DNA from: an uncultured Eubacteriales bacterium
GTDB taxonomy: Bacteria; Bacillota; Clostridia; Oscillospirales; Acutalibacteraceae
NCBI GenBank assembly: GCA_934444895.1
Contig: CAKSDA010000074.1
Coordinates: 1-8,125 of the forward strand
Direction: 5' to 3'
Length of the DNA stretch: 8,125 bases
The notes under the pieces are model-generated. The model was not told the DNA's origin. It saw only the letters and a program-made list of their open reading frames with translations, and searched no databases. Shown here one piece after another: positions 1-6,759 of the stretch; the first letter of the stretch is position 1, and the number at the start of each line of letters is the position of its first letter. Both the position numbers and the translations under genes were made by a program.

Positions 1-213
1 AGCCTTGCCGGCACAGTGTATGTAGGCGGCGTTCAATTGGAAAAGAGCGACGCTGCAAATGAATATAACCTGGCAGAAAATGCCTTCTTCCTAAGAGATG
101 TGCAGGCATGGGAACATAATGGTGTTTCTTACGGCGACGGAACAACGGTTGAAAAGTTACAATTAAGTATTAAAGTGGGTATATTGCAATGTATAACATT
201 ATTAGATTGGTAA
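1..213 (+). CDS. 3' end of a truncated RHS/DNRLRE-like surface protein (5' end outside window)
   Basis: The frame is open from base 1 and stops at 211-213. Its first part, with GTVYVGGVQLEKSDAANEYN followed by LAENAFF, resembles the segment of large Gram-positive RHS-repeat or DNRLRE-domain surface proteins in which a beta-sandwich 'VQLE...ANEYN' module precedes the next 'LENxxF' module. That similarity is from memory of the families. In an intact protein this segment is internal and RHS repeats should follow. Here the reading changes character after about residue 55 (TTVEKLQLS) into a short hydrophobic tail, IKVGILQCITLLDW, and stops. This suggests a deletion or recombination junction near base 165, just before the next gene, which this tail overlaps by 25 bases. 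The gene is probably a remnant, although the missing 5' part prevents certainty. An intact protein would be a secreted cell-surface polymorphic-toxin carrier. Confidence 0.55.
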   Translation, partial: SLAGTVYVGGVQLEKSDAANEYNLAENAFFLRDVQAWEHNGVSYGDGTTVEKLQLSIKVGILQCITLLDW

Positions 214-806
214 TTGGTTTTATTTTTCTTGTATCTTCAATTATAGCAATAAGAAAATCTAAATTAGTGCATAAATATATATTGTATTCTGTTTTTACAG
301 GTTTGTCGGTTATGTTGATTGTTGTGTTATCTTTTTTACCGTTTGAAAATCTTTTTGTGACTTTCGATTCCCCAAAAGCGGCCTATGAGTATTTTAATTT
401 AGGAAAATCAAATATTGAACTTATAGTGGAGGGGGATAATTGCGATTTTATTATTGATCGAAAAAATAACTCTGACACATATTTGATTGTACCTAAAACA
501 GCAGATGGATGGAAAATAGGAATTGGCTTAAACACTAAAAGAATCATTCAGAAACTTTCTGATGGAATTGTTTTATATGTTTATCAATACAAAAATACAA
601 GTGATTACTTTATAACTATCTTTGACACAAATGGTGGCGAATCAGTTGTATCTGACGAATACAATACTGAATTTTTTCCTTTAAAAAGAAACAACGACCC
701 TCTTGGAAAAAACCTAGTTACTTATTATGCACACATTACTAAGTTTAATCCACAATATAGCGTAACAGTAAACGGCAACAAAATAGTAATGGGAAATGGT
801 AATTAG
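189..806 (+). CDS. Small two-helix membrane protein, paralogue 1 (unknown function)
   Basis: This encodes a 205-residue protein of no family I recognise. Two hydrophobic helices are visible at about residues 4-21 and 30-50. They are separated by a basic loop (RKSKLVHK), which by the positive-inside rule puts the remaining 150-residue domain outside the membrane. After the second helix it reads PFENLFVTFDSP, then an LGK and an isolated Cys, and near the end a VNGNK motif. All of these recur in the protein at 1694-2308 (PLENVFINFKSP, LGK, Cys, INGTK), so the two are paralogues. The ATG start fits the position of the paralogue's start, but the ribosome binding site is weak (AAAGTGGG at 172-179). 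The gene overlaps the truncated RHS-like frame. Its position after an RHS remnant suggests, without proof, an immunity or orphan accessory role. Confidence 0.7.
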   Translation: MYNIIRLVIGFIFLVSSIIAIRKSKLVHKYILYSVFTGLSVMLIVVLSFLPFENLFVTFDSPKAAYEYFNLGKSNIELIVEGDNCDFIIDRKNNSDTYLIVPKTADGWKIGIGLNTKRIIQKLSDGIVLYVYQYKNTSDYFITIFDTNGGESVVSDEYNTEFFPLKRNNDPLGKNLVTYYAHITKFNPQYSVTVNGNKIVMGNGN

Positions 807-897
807 ATTTAATTTTCCATTGTCGTTGCTTTACGCATCAAAGAAGGGGCATAGAAAATACAGCTGATAAGTTGAAACGAAAGGATATTATTAATAA

Positions 898-1386
898 ATG
901 CAACATATATGGACTCTGGAAAACTGGGAGAAAAACATCGACTTAGATGATAAAAACCACAGAACGGGGTTAAGGCTTAAGTTCGATAAAGGTGTAGACA
1001 TAGAGGTCCGTAAAGCATGCAAAGAATTTGCTGCATTTATGCGAAGAGAGTATTTTTTTCCAATCAGAGTACCGGTTTACCTTAAAAATCAAAAAAAGTT
1101 GAAATGCATGGATGGGTCTTTTGCATATGGTACTTTTCTTGACCATATAAGCTATGAATACGAACCTTATATTCGTATAGCAGTAGGTGATTATAATGAC
1201 AGGTGCATCAGTTGGGGGAAAGAAAGTGCGATGATTGCAATACTACTTACAATTTCGCACGAGCTGACTCACTATTTTCAGTGGATAAACGGGTTGAAGT
1301 TAACTCCTATTGGCAGAAAAAGGCAAGCAACAATGTATTCAAGATATATTATGGATGAATATTCCGAAATAAAGGAACATTTGTAA
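898..1386 (+). CDS. Putative zinc metallopeptidase with HExxH motif
   Basis: This encodes a soluble 162-residue protein without a signal peptide or membrane helix. The sequence TISHELTHYFQW places a classic HExxH zinc-binding motif at residues 121-125, inside a predicted helix (about 111-130). Acidic residues at 154 or 157 in the C-terminal helix (YIMDEYSE) are about 30 residues downstream and could supply the third, gluzincin-like zinc ligand. I recall similar unnamed proteins beginning 'IWTLENWEKNIDLDDKNHRTGLRLKFD' -like in Clostridia, sometimes near RHS loci, but I know no characterised function. The ATG follows AAAGGA at 880-885 with a rather long 12-base gap. It lies between two paralogous membrane-protein genes. 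It could be a stand-alone protease, a toxin domain that has lost its carrier, or a housekeeping peptidase. Proteolysis is inferred only from the motif. Confidence 0.7.
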   Translation: MQHIWTLENWEKNIDLDDKNHRTGLRLKFDKGVDIEVRKACKEFAAFMRREYFFPIRVPVYLKNQKKLKCMDGSFAYGTFLDHISYEYEPYIRIAVGDYNDRCISWGKESAMIAILLTISHELTHYFQWINGLKLTPIGRKRQATMYSRYIMDEYSEIKEHL

Positions 1387-1458
1387 ACGGTATAAAATAA
1401 AGTATGCCCAAGTCAGAAATGTTGAATAGAAACAGGTATTTCTAAAAAATTTAATTAA

Positions 1459-1652
1459 GCTTTTCACAAAAAAGAGCTAAAAGAAATTGCCAATAAATAT
1501 GAATGTGAGGTTTTCATAGATGTATCCTTTTGCCAATACGGCACATATTCTGATCTTGGCTTTTTTGGCGAAAACATAAAAAATCCGTTTTTTTACAATC
1601 CGATATAGCTATTGATCCATATGATATTTATGAATCTTATAATCTATATTAA
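1459..1652 (+). pseudogene. Frameshifted 3' remnant, related to 2271-2465
   Basis: After a TAA at 1456-1458 a frame without any start codon reads ELKEIANKYE, then VSFCQYGTYSDLGFFGEN, and stops at 1606-1608. Adding one T to the run of seven T at 1588-1594 restores a frame that continues to SDIAIDPYDIYESYNLY and stops at 1650-1652. With that correction the last 30 residues align without gaps to the last 30 residues of the open frame ending at 2465 (FFSEN...SIDPYDVYDPYDLY). The whole stretch from ELK is 60 codons against 61 in the other copy. This is therefore a decayed copy lacking its 5' end and carrying a single-base deletion, unless the deletion is a sequencing error in the homopolymer. The family is unknown to me. 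Confidence 0.65.
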
Positions 1653-1693
1653 ATAATACAACTAAAAATTGAGTAACGAGGTGAAAAGATTTT

Positions 1694-2308
1694 ATGTTTT
1701 TTGATTTAATAAGAATTGTGTTGTGGTTGTCAATTTCTCTAATTATCATTTTAAAAGTAAAATCGAAAAAAATTGTGCGAAAAAATCTCGTATGCATATT
1801 AAGTATTGTTATATGTTTCGGCCTGGTTTCAGTTTCAGCAATCTATCCGCTTGAAAATGTTTTTATTAATTTTAAATCTCCAAAACAAGTATTTAGTTAT
1901 ACAAGGCTTGGCAAAGTAAATGATATTCTATATGGTAAGGATTCCTGTCTGGTAATCTGTTCAAATTTAAACGGTACCTACGGACATTACATAATCCCAA
2001 AGAATGAAAAAGGATATAAAATACCAAATTATTTTACTGAGAAAAAGGTGCTTAAAAAAATTGATCAAAACGGTATCTTTAATGTTTATCATGTTTCAGG
2101 CACACAGGATTATTATGTATCTGGAACCATAATCTCAAGTAGCACTAACCAAAATGTTGTTGATAATTATAACCGTCAGGTTAAAACGGTCAGCATTAAT
2201 ATGGGTAGTACGGAAATAAAAACGGTTTTTTTATATTCATATGTTGAAAATTTAAAAGACGAATACTATTTTGTCATTAACGGAACTAAAGTCAAAATAT
2301 TCGAATAA
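1694..2308 (+). CDS. Small two-helix membrane protein, paralogue 2 (unknown function)
   Basis: This encodes a 204-residue paralogue of the protein at 189-806, with nearly the same length and layout. Hydrophobic helices lie at about residues 5-20 and 32-50, separated by a strongly basic loop (KVKSKKIVRK), so the C-terminal domain of about 150 residues should be extracytoplasmic. Shared landmarks are PLENVFINFKSP after the second helix, RLGK, a Cys near residue 82, an IIPK...GYKIP stretch and a terminal INGTKV. The ATG has a good ribosome binding site (GAGGTGA, 1678-1684, 9 bases upstream). The 3' end overlaps the open frame that starts at 2271 in another frame. Sequence divergence between the paralogues is large, so the duplication is old or the copies were acquired separately. 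The function is unknown, and an immunity-like role next to an RHS remnant is speculation. Confidence 0.7.
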   Translation: MFFDLIRIVLWLSISLIIILKVKSKKIVRKNLVCILSIVICFGLVSVSAIYPLENVFINFKSPKQVFSYTRLGKVNDILYGKDSCLVICSNLNGTYGHYIIPKNEKGYKIPNYFTEKKVLKKIDQNGIFNVYHVSGTQDYYVSGTIISSSTNQNVVDNYNRQVKTVSINMGSTEIKTVFLYSYVENLKDEYYFVINGTKVKIFE

Positions 2309-2465
2309 GCCATTTGTCTGGTATCATTCAGAGGTATCTTTTCTCCCATATGGTTCATATCCCGCGCTTGAGTTTTTTAGTGAAAATATGAAGAAGATCT
2401 GCTATTTAGAAGCCGATAAAAGTATTGACCCATATGATGTATATGATCCTTATGACCTATATTAA
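2271..2465 (+). CDS. Short ORF or 3' remnant with Asp/Tyr-rich tail
   Basis: This is a 64-residue open frame with a possible TTG start, overlapping the last 38 bases of the membrane-protein gene before it. It reads ELKSKYSNKP, then VSFLPYGSYPALEFFSEN, and ends SIDPYDVYDPYDLY. The same series of motifs occurs in the frameshifted remnant at 1459-1652, so the reading frame was under selection at some time. There is no convincing ribosome binding site and the size is small. It is most likely the C-terminal piece of a longer gene whose 5' part was replaced when the upstream gene arrived, though a genuine overlapping small gene remains possible. I recognise no family. The acidic aromatic tail is its most distinctive feature. 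Confidence 0.45.
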   Translation: MSLTELKSKYSNKPFVWYHSEVSFLPYGSYPALEFFSENMKKICYLEADKSIDPYDVYDPYDLY

Positions 2466-2506
2466 ACGAGAGTGTAAGAAGAATAGTAAATAAGAGTAAA
2501 AAGGGA

Positions 2507-2535
2507 TTGAAATTTTAAAAATATTATGATATAAT
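2507..2535 (+). promoter_or_regulatory. Sigma-A-type promoter of the pheST T-box leader
   Basis: TTGAAA (2507-2512) and a consensus TATAAT (2530-2535) are separated by exactly 17 bases. Transcription would begin near 2542, about 20 bases before the base of Stem I of the T-box leader, as expected for a T-box transcript. Confidence 0.8.
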
Positions 2536-2560
2536 CATAAATCATATTGAATATATGTTT

Positions 2561-2833
2561 TAAATGCGTTGACAAAGAAAAGTAAGCAGTTTGCTTCTAA
2601 ACAGAAACGGGGTTCACCGGCTGAAAGACCCCTTTGGAAGGTTCTGCTGAAGTTCCCTTTTGAGCATTGCGGTTGAACGTTTAGACAATTAGGCCGCAAC
2701 GGGTGAACCCCGTTAAAGGTTTAGCAATTATTAATTGCGCCGAGTGTTTATAAAAAACAGTGTTTTTATAAAAAAATGGGTGGTACCGCGGAGTTATGCG
2801 CTTCGTCCCTTTTATGGGGACGGGCGTTTTTTT
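2561..2833 (+). promoter_or_regulatory. T-box riboswitch leader, Phe (UUC) specifier, upstream of pheST
   Basis: This RNA senses the charging of tRNA-Phe and controls read-through into pheST. Stem I is closed by TAAA..CGTT (2561-2570) pairing with AACGTTTA (2676-2683). The AGTA motif (2581-2584) and the GAA at 2649-2651 form the loop-E part of the specifier loop. Directly above them AGCAG (2585-2589) pairs with CTGCT (2644-2648). The specifier triplet after GAAG is TTC (2653-2655), a Phe codon that matches the downstream genes. An apical stem GGGGT/ACCCC begins at 2609. A hairpin AACGGG/CCCGTT (2699-2714) follows Stem I. The conserved T-box sequence TGGGTGGTACCGCGG (2777-2791) should bind the NCCA end of uncharged tRNA and form the antiterminator. 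Known T-box logic says uncharged tRNA-Phe turns the operon on. Confidence 0.95.
2799..2833 (+). terminator. Regulated intrinsic terminator of the T-box leader
   Basis: CGTCCC (2804-2809) pairs with GGGACG (2817-2822). The stem extends outward through CGC (2799-2801) and GCG (2824-2826) with one small bulge, followed by seven T (2827-2833). It lies directly after the T-box sequence, whose 5' part competes for the same bases, so it is the off-state of the switch and not an operon end. Confidence 0.9.
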
Positions 2834-2863
2834 ATTGCTTTTATTTAAATTGCTTTTATTCAA
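2834..2863 (+). repeat. Two tandem copies of a 15-base AT-rich unit
   Basis: ATTGCTTTTATTTAA (2834-2848) is followed immediately by ATTGCTTTTATTCAA (2849-2863), 14 of 15 bases identical. It sits just behind the T-run of the leader terminator, in the 194-base untranslated stretch before pheS. I see no further structure or gene in the rest of that stretch. It may be a slippage duplication without function. Confidence 0.6.
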
Positions 2864-3027
2864 ATCTTCGCACCGATTGGTGTTTTAGGTTTGCAATTTC
2901 CAAAACGGATTATATGCCAAAGGGATATTTATCGTTTGTTTAAATCAGGTTTTTTTAATTAGGCACTTTTTCTGCAAATTTTTAAAGGCAAAATACTTGA
3001 CAGCATAACTGAAAGGATGAAAATATT

Positions 3028-4047
3028 ATGAAGCAGAAACTTGAAGAAATAAGGGAAGCAGCCAAAAAGGCGCTTACGGGAGCGGGTGATGTTGAATCGG
3101 TAGACGCCATTCGTATAAAATTTCTCGGAAAAAAGGGAGAACTCACTGCTATTCTTAAACAGATGGGAAGTCTTTCGGCCGAAGAACGCCCAAAAATGGG
3201 TCAGCTTGCGAATGATATCAGATCCGACATTGAGCAGGCCGTGGAAAAATCTCTTAGTGAAATGAAGAAAAAGGCGCAAAACGCCAGGCTGAAAAAAGAG
3301 GAAATAGACATTTCCATTCCCGGCAAGCGTCGTGAAATCGGATCATTACATCCTCTTAACAGTGCCCTTAACGATCTTATAAATATTTTCACTTCAATGG
3401 GGTTTGATGTTGTAGACGGACCGGAAGCCGAGACAGACTACTACAATTTTGAAGCGCTTAATGTGCCTAAGGATCACCCGGCAAGGGATATGCAGGATAC
3501 ATTTTATTTGGCAGATAATATCCTGCTTCGCTCTCAAACCTCCGCTGCACAAATACGCACCATGGAAAAAAGAAAACCTCCTATAAGAATAATTTGCCCC
3601 GGCCGCGTATATCGTTCGGATGATGTTGACGCAACCCATTCGCCGGTTTTCCATCAGGTTGAAGGACTTGTTGTTGATAAAGGCATTACAATGTGCGATC
3701 TTAAAGGCACACTGGAACAAATGGCAAAGGAAATATACGGAAGCGATACAAAGGTAAAATTCCGCCCCTCCTTTTTCCCGTTTACAGAGCCCAGCGTTGA
3801 GGTTGATGTAACATGTTCAGAGTGCGGCGGCAAGGGCTGCCGAGTATGCAAAGGCTCGGGTTGGATAGAAATCCTCGGAGCTGGAATGGTTCACCCCAGG
3901 GTTCTGGCAGGATGCGGTATAGATCCTTCGGAATATTCCGGATTTGCATTCGGCATAGGATTGGACCGTCTTACTACCACAAGGCACAAAATAAGCGATA
4001 TACGGTTGCTGTTTGAAAACGATTTGCGTTTTCTTAAACAGTTTTAG
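3028..4047 (+). CDS. pheS: Phenylalanyl-tRNA synthetase alpha subunit
   Basis: PheS is the catalytic subunit of the cytoplasmic alpha2-beta2 enzyme that joins phenylalanine to tRNA-Phe using ATP. The 339-residue length is normal for the family. The N-terminal part (about 1-90) is a charged coiled-coil arm that binds tRNA. The class II synthetase core follows. GRVYRSDDVDATHSPVFHQV (192-211) is motif 2 with the typical DATHSPVFHQ signature. Motif 3 is GFAFGIGLDR (305-314), with the conserved Arg. The ending ENDLRFLKQF is characteristic. Four cysteines at 263, 266, 271 and 274 (CSECGGKGCRVC) form a possible zinc knuckle seen in many Firmicute PheS proteins. The ATG follows AAAGGA (3012-3017) by 10 bases. 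It is the first gene of the T-box-controlled operon, and pheT follows after 14 bases. Confidence 0.98.
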   Translation: MKQKLEEIREAAKKALTGAGDVESVDAIRIKFLGKKGELTAILKQMGSLSAEERPKMGQLANDIRSDIEQAVEKSLSEMKKKAQNARLKKEEIDISIPGKRREIGSLHPLNSALNDLINIFTSMGFDVVDGPEAETDYYNFEALNVPKDHPARDMQDTFYLADNILLRSQTSAAQIRTMEKRKPPIRIICPGRVYRSDDVDATHSPVFHQVEGLVVDKGITMCDLKGTLEQMAKEIYGSDTKVKFRPSFFPFTEPSVEVDVTCSECGGKGCRVCKGSGWIEILGAGMVHPRVLAGCGIDPSEYSGFAFGIGLDRLTTTRHKISDIRLLFENDLRFLKQF

Positions 4048-4061
4048 GAGGTAAATATACT

Positions 4062-6455
4062 ATGAAGGTATCACTTGAGCAGTTAAAAAAATATGTTGAA
4101 ATAAATGTTGATCCTGTAAATCTGTGCGAACGCATGGTTATGGCAGGCTTTGAGGTTGAAGAGGCAACAGATCTTTCAAAAACTATGGACAATGTTGTAG
4201 TAGGCAGAATAACAAGCATTGCTCCGGTTGAAAACTCCGATCATCTTCGTATTTGTATGATAGATGTGGGGAAATGCGAAGATATTCAAATAGTAACCGG
4301 AGCGGAAAATGTTTTTGAGGGTGCGCTTGTTCCCACTGCACTTAACAATTCCCACCTTCCGAACGGTATGCATATAAAAACCGGTAAACTGCGCGGCGTT
4401 GTATCAAACGGAATGCTTTGCAGCGGCGAAGAGCTGAAACTTACGGAAGATGATTATGAAGGCGCTTCGGTTTACGGGATTATGATTTTAAAGGGCGATT
4501 TAATACCTGGTACGGATTTGCGTGAAGTTTTAGGGCTTAACGATTGGATAATAGATTTTAAAATTACCGCTAATCGCCCGGATTGCCAAAGTATACTCGG
4601 AATTGCGCGAGAGATAGGCGTTGTGCTCAAAACAAAATTCACACCTCCGGTGCCGACATACAAAACCTGCGGCGGAAATATAAAAGACTATATATCCGTA
4701 GAGGTTAAAAATTATGAACTTTGCCCCAGATATACAGGCAGATATGTAAAAAACATTAAAATAGCACCGTCTCCTGAATGGATGAAGAGATGTCTTTTAG
4801 CTTCCGGAATGCGCCCCATAAATAATATTGTTGACATTACAAATTTTGTAATGCTTGAAACAGGTCAACCCCTTCATGCTTTTGATTACAGGGACATTAA
4901 AGGTTCCAAAATTATCGTGCGAAATGCCAAAAACGGTGAGAAAATGACCACCCTGGATTCAAAAGAATATACCCTTAAGGACAGTATGCTTGTTATTGCG
5001 GATGCCGAAAATCCTTCCTGCCTGGCCGGAATAATGGGAGGACTTAACAGCGAAATAAAGGATGATACTTCCGAGCTGTTTTTGGAGTCGGCAAACTTCA
5101 AACGCGATAATATACGCAGAACATCCCGCGCACTGGGCATCAGAACGGAATCAAGCTCAAGATATGAACGCGGACTTGATATAATCAATGCAAAGTATGC
5201 CTCCGACCGCGCTCTCCAGCTTATTGATGAGTTGGGCGCCGGCGAAATTGTAGACGGTATTATTGATGAAAACAACGGACTGCCGGGTGAGCGTAATCTT
5301 CTGGTAAAGGTTGACGATATTAACGGCCTGTTGGGACTCAGTATTTCGGCAGATACAATGCTGGAGATATTAAACAGCCTTCATATTCCCACTACATTGT
5401 CCGACGGTGTTTTAAACTGCAATATTCCATCATTCAGAGATGATATTGAATTTATGGCGGACATTGCAGAGGAAGTAATGAGAATTTACGGATATGACCA
5501 TATTATAGGAACTCCCATAACCGGTAAGGTTATGCGCGGATCAATAACCCCCGAAAGAGCTTTGGACGACAAAATTAAAAATTTGCTTTGCTCAAACGGA
5601 ATGTATGAAATTTCAACATACTCCTTTATAGGCAGTCACTCCATGGATGTTTTGGGACTTGATCCGGACGATTGGAGGTTAAATGCAATTAAAATCCGCA
5701 ATCCTCTCGGTGACGAATACTCGGTAATGCGTACTCAGCTTGTGACTTCAATGCTTTCGGTTCTTTCAACCAATATTAATCGTAAAAATCCGGACGCAAG
5801 ATTTTTTGAAATATCAAAGCGTTTTATCCCAAAACAATTGCCCATGACCGAACAGCCATTAGAACTTAAGACACTTTCTTTGGGACTTTATGGTAAAGAC
5901 GAGGATTTCTTTACTTTAAAAGGAATTGTTGAACAGATAATGGAAAAATGCGGTAAAGATGTTTCGTTTGAGAGACACGCCGAAACATTCCTGCATCCGG
6001 GGCGCTCTGCAAAGGTATTGGACAAAAACGGTGATATTCTTGCAATTTTCGGAGAGGTACATCCTACAACAACCGAAAAAGTAGGCATAAACAGAAGAGT
6101 TTATGTTGCTGAAATATATCTTGACAAGCTTTTAAGCGGTGAAAAGAAAACGGTTATTTACAAGCCGCTTCCTAAGTTCCCTGCCGTAAGCCGCGACATT
6201 GCAATGCTTTGCAACCGGGATGTTTTAATCGGCGATTTAATAGATCTTATTAAAAAAGCCGGCGGCAAATTGCTGGAAAGTGTTTCTCTTTTTGATGTAT
6301 ATGAGGGAGAGCAAATTCCAAGCGGCAAAAAAAGCGTTGCTTTTAATATGACTCTTCGCTCATCGGAAGGTACTCTTACGGATGAAATGATAGAAACCGT
6401 CATGAACAAAATAATAGATGAACTTTCAAAATTCGGTGCGGAACTTCGCAAATAA
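4062..6455 (+). CDS. pheT: Phenylalanyl-tRNA synthetase beta subunit
   Basis: PheT partners PheS, binds the tRNA and hydrolyses mischarged Tyr-tRNA-Phe. The 797 residues cover the full bacterial architecture. An EMAP/OB-fold tRNA-binding domain lies at about 40-150 (LRICMIDVG, IVTGAENV). A B3/B4 editing domain lies at about 210-375, with RPINNIVDITNF at 251-262 and GQPLHAFDY at 268-276. B5 is at about 405-480. A catalytic-like core contains DFFTLKG (615-621) and LHPGRSA (644-650). The C-terminal FDX-ACB anticodon-binding domain, from about 700, begins KPLPKFPAVSRD. The start is set by a perfect AGGAGG (4046-4051) that overlaps the pheS stop codon, 10 bases before the ATG, consistent with coupled translation. 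No truncation or missing domain is seen. Confidence 0.98.
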   Translation: MKVSLEQLKKYVEINVDPVNLCERMVMAGFEVEEATDLSKTMDNVVVGRITSIAPVENSDHLRICMIDVGKCEDIQIVTGAENVFEGALVPTALNNSHLPNGMHIKTGKLRGVVSNGMLCSGEELKLTEDDYEGASVYGIMILKGDLIPGTDLREVLGLNDWIIDFKITANRPDCQSILGIAREIGVVLKTKFTPPVPTYKTCGGNIKDYISVEVKNYELCPRYTGRYVKNIKIAPSPEWMKRCLLASGMRPINNIVDITNFVMLETGQPLHAFDYRDIKGSKIIVRNAKNGEKMTTLDSKEYTLKDSMLVIADAENPSCLAGIMGGLNSEIKDDTSELFLESANFKRDNIRRTSRALGIRTESSSRYERGLDIINAKYASDRALQLIDELGAGEIVDGIIDENNGLPGERNLLVKVDDINGLLGLSISADTMLEILNSLHIPTTLSDGVLNCNIPSFRDDIEFMADIAEEVMRIYGYDHIIGTPITGKVMRGSITPERALDDKIKNLLCSNGMYEISTYSFIGSHSMDVLGLDPDDWRLNAIKIRNPLGDEYSVMRTQLVTSMLSVLSTNINRKNPDARFFEISKRFIPKQLPMTEQPLELKTLSLGLYGKDEDFFTLKGIVEQIMEKCGKDVSFERHAETFLHPGRSAKVLDKNGDILAIFGEVHPTTTEKVGINRRVYVAEIYLDKLLSGEKKTVIYKPLPKFPAVSRDIAMLCNRDVLIGDLIDLIKKAGGKLLESVSLFDVYEGEQIPSGKKSVAFNMTLRSSEGTLTDEMIETVMNKIIDELSKFGAELRK

Positions 6456-6477
6456 TTTGCAGATATACCTGCAAATT
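6454..6477 (+). terminator. Possible 3' hairpin or terminator of pheST
   Basis: AATTTGCAG (6454-6462) and CTGCAAATT (6469-6477) form a perfect 9-base-pair stem with a 6-base loop, starting inside the pheT stop codon. The following sequence is AT-rich but has no continuous T run, so intrinsic termination would be weak. It could instead protect the mRNA 3' end. Confidence 0.45.
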
Positions 6478-6520
6478 TAATATAAATTTCAAGGATTACT
6501 TTATATTTTAATAATTTGTT

Positions 6521-6560
6521 TAATGCGCCCGGCGGGTAATTACAACTGCCGGACGCATTA
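6521..6560. repeat. Long GC-rich inverted repeat between pheT and ireB
   Basis: The arms TAATGCGCCCGGC (6521-6533) and GCCGGACGCATTA (6548-6560) match at 12 of 13 positions around a 14-base loop. The loop itself contains the palindrome GTAATTAC (6536-6543), and ACAACT (6542-6547) could alternatively pair with AGTTGT (6560-6565). No T run follows on either strand, so it is not a standard intrinsic terminator. It may still end or stabilise the pheST transcript, or be a dispersed palindromic element. Its GC-rich stem stands out from the very AT-rich surroundings. Confidence 0.7.
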
Positions 6561-6675
6561 GTTGTCTGAAGCAAGAAATTACTTAAGTGAAAAAACGGAA
6601 AACCAATTTGTTCCTATCAATTGCAATACAAATAATATAAAAATAATATTGTGTAAATATATTTTCAGATAATAC

Positions 6676-6704
6676 TTGAAAAATCCCCGGTATTGTTATA
6701 CAAT
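6676..6704 (+). promoter_or_regulatory. Sigma-A-type promoter for the ireB unit
   Basis: TTGAAA (6676-6681) and TACAAT (6699-6704) are spaced by 17 bases. The start of transcription would be near 6711, giving an untranslated leader of about 60 bases that contains a small TGCGG/CCGCA hairpin (6722-6740). Confidence 0.7.
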
Positions 6705-6759
6705 TAATATTGGTTTAGTATTGCGGAGAGTTATGCCGCAGAGTTAATATGCAGCATGT

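Noticed and set aside
1609..1797. A 62-codon reverse-strand open frame across the junction before the second membrane protein
   Set aside because: It overlaps a supported forward gene and a remnant, has no recognisable motif or ribosome binding site, and lies in AT-rich sequence where such frames arise by chance.
2681..2863. A reverse-strand open frame over the T-box leader
   Set aside because: The sequence is fully explained by the structured leader RNA, and the frame has no protein-like character.
2997..3026. TTGACA before pheS as an internal promoter
   Set aside because: No acceptable -10 box is found 16-18 bases downstream, and the only AT-rich hexamer would overlap the start codon.
4886..5275. 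A 129-codon reverse-strand frame within pheT
   Set aside because: It is an antisense shadow of a highly conserved gene. The serine-rich translation is typical of reading conserved coding sequence backwards.
6722..6748. A second T-box or riboswitch in the ireB leader, suggested by GCGGAGAGTTATGC resembling part of the pheST leader
   Set aside because: The conserved GGTGGTACC core, Stem I motifs and a terminator are all missing, and the similarity covers only about 12 bases.
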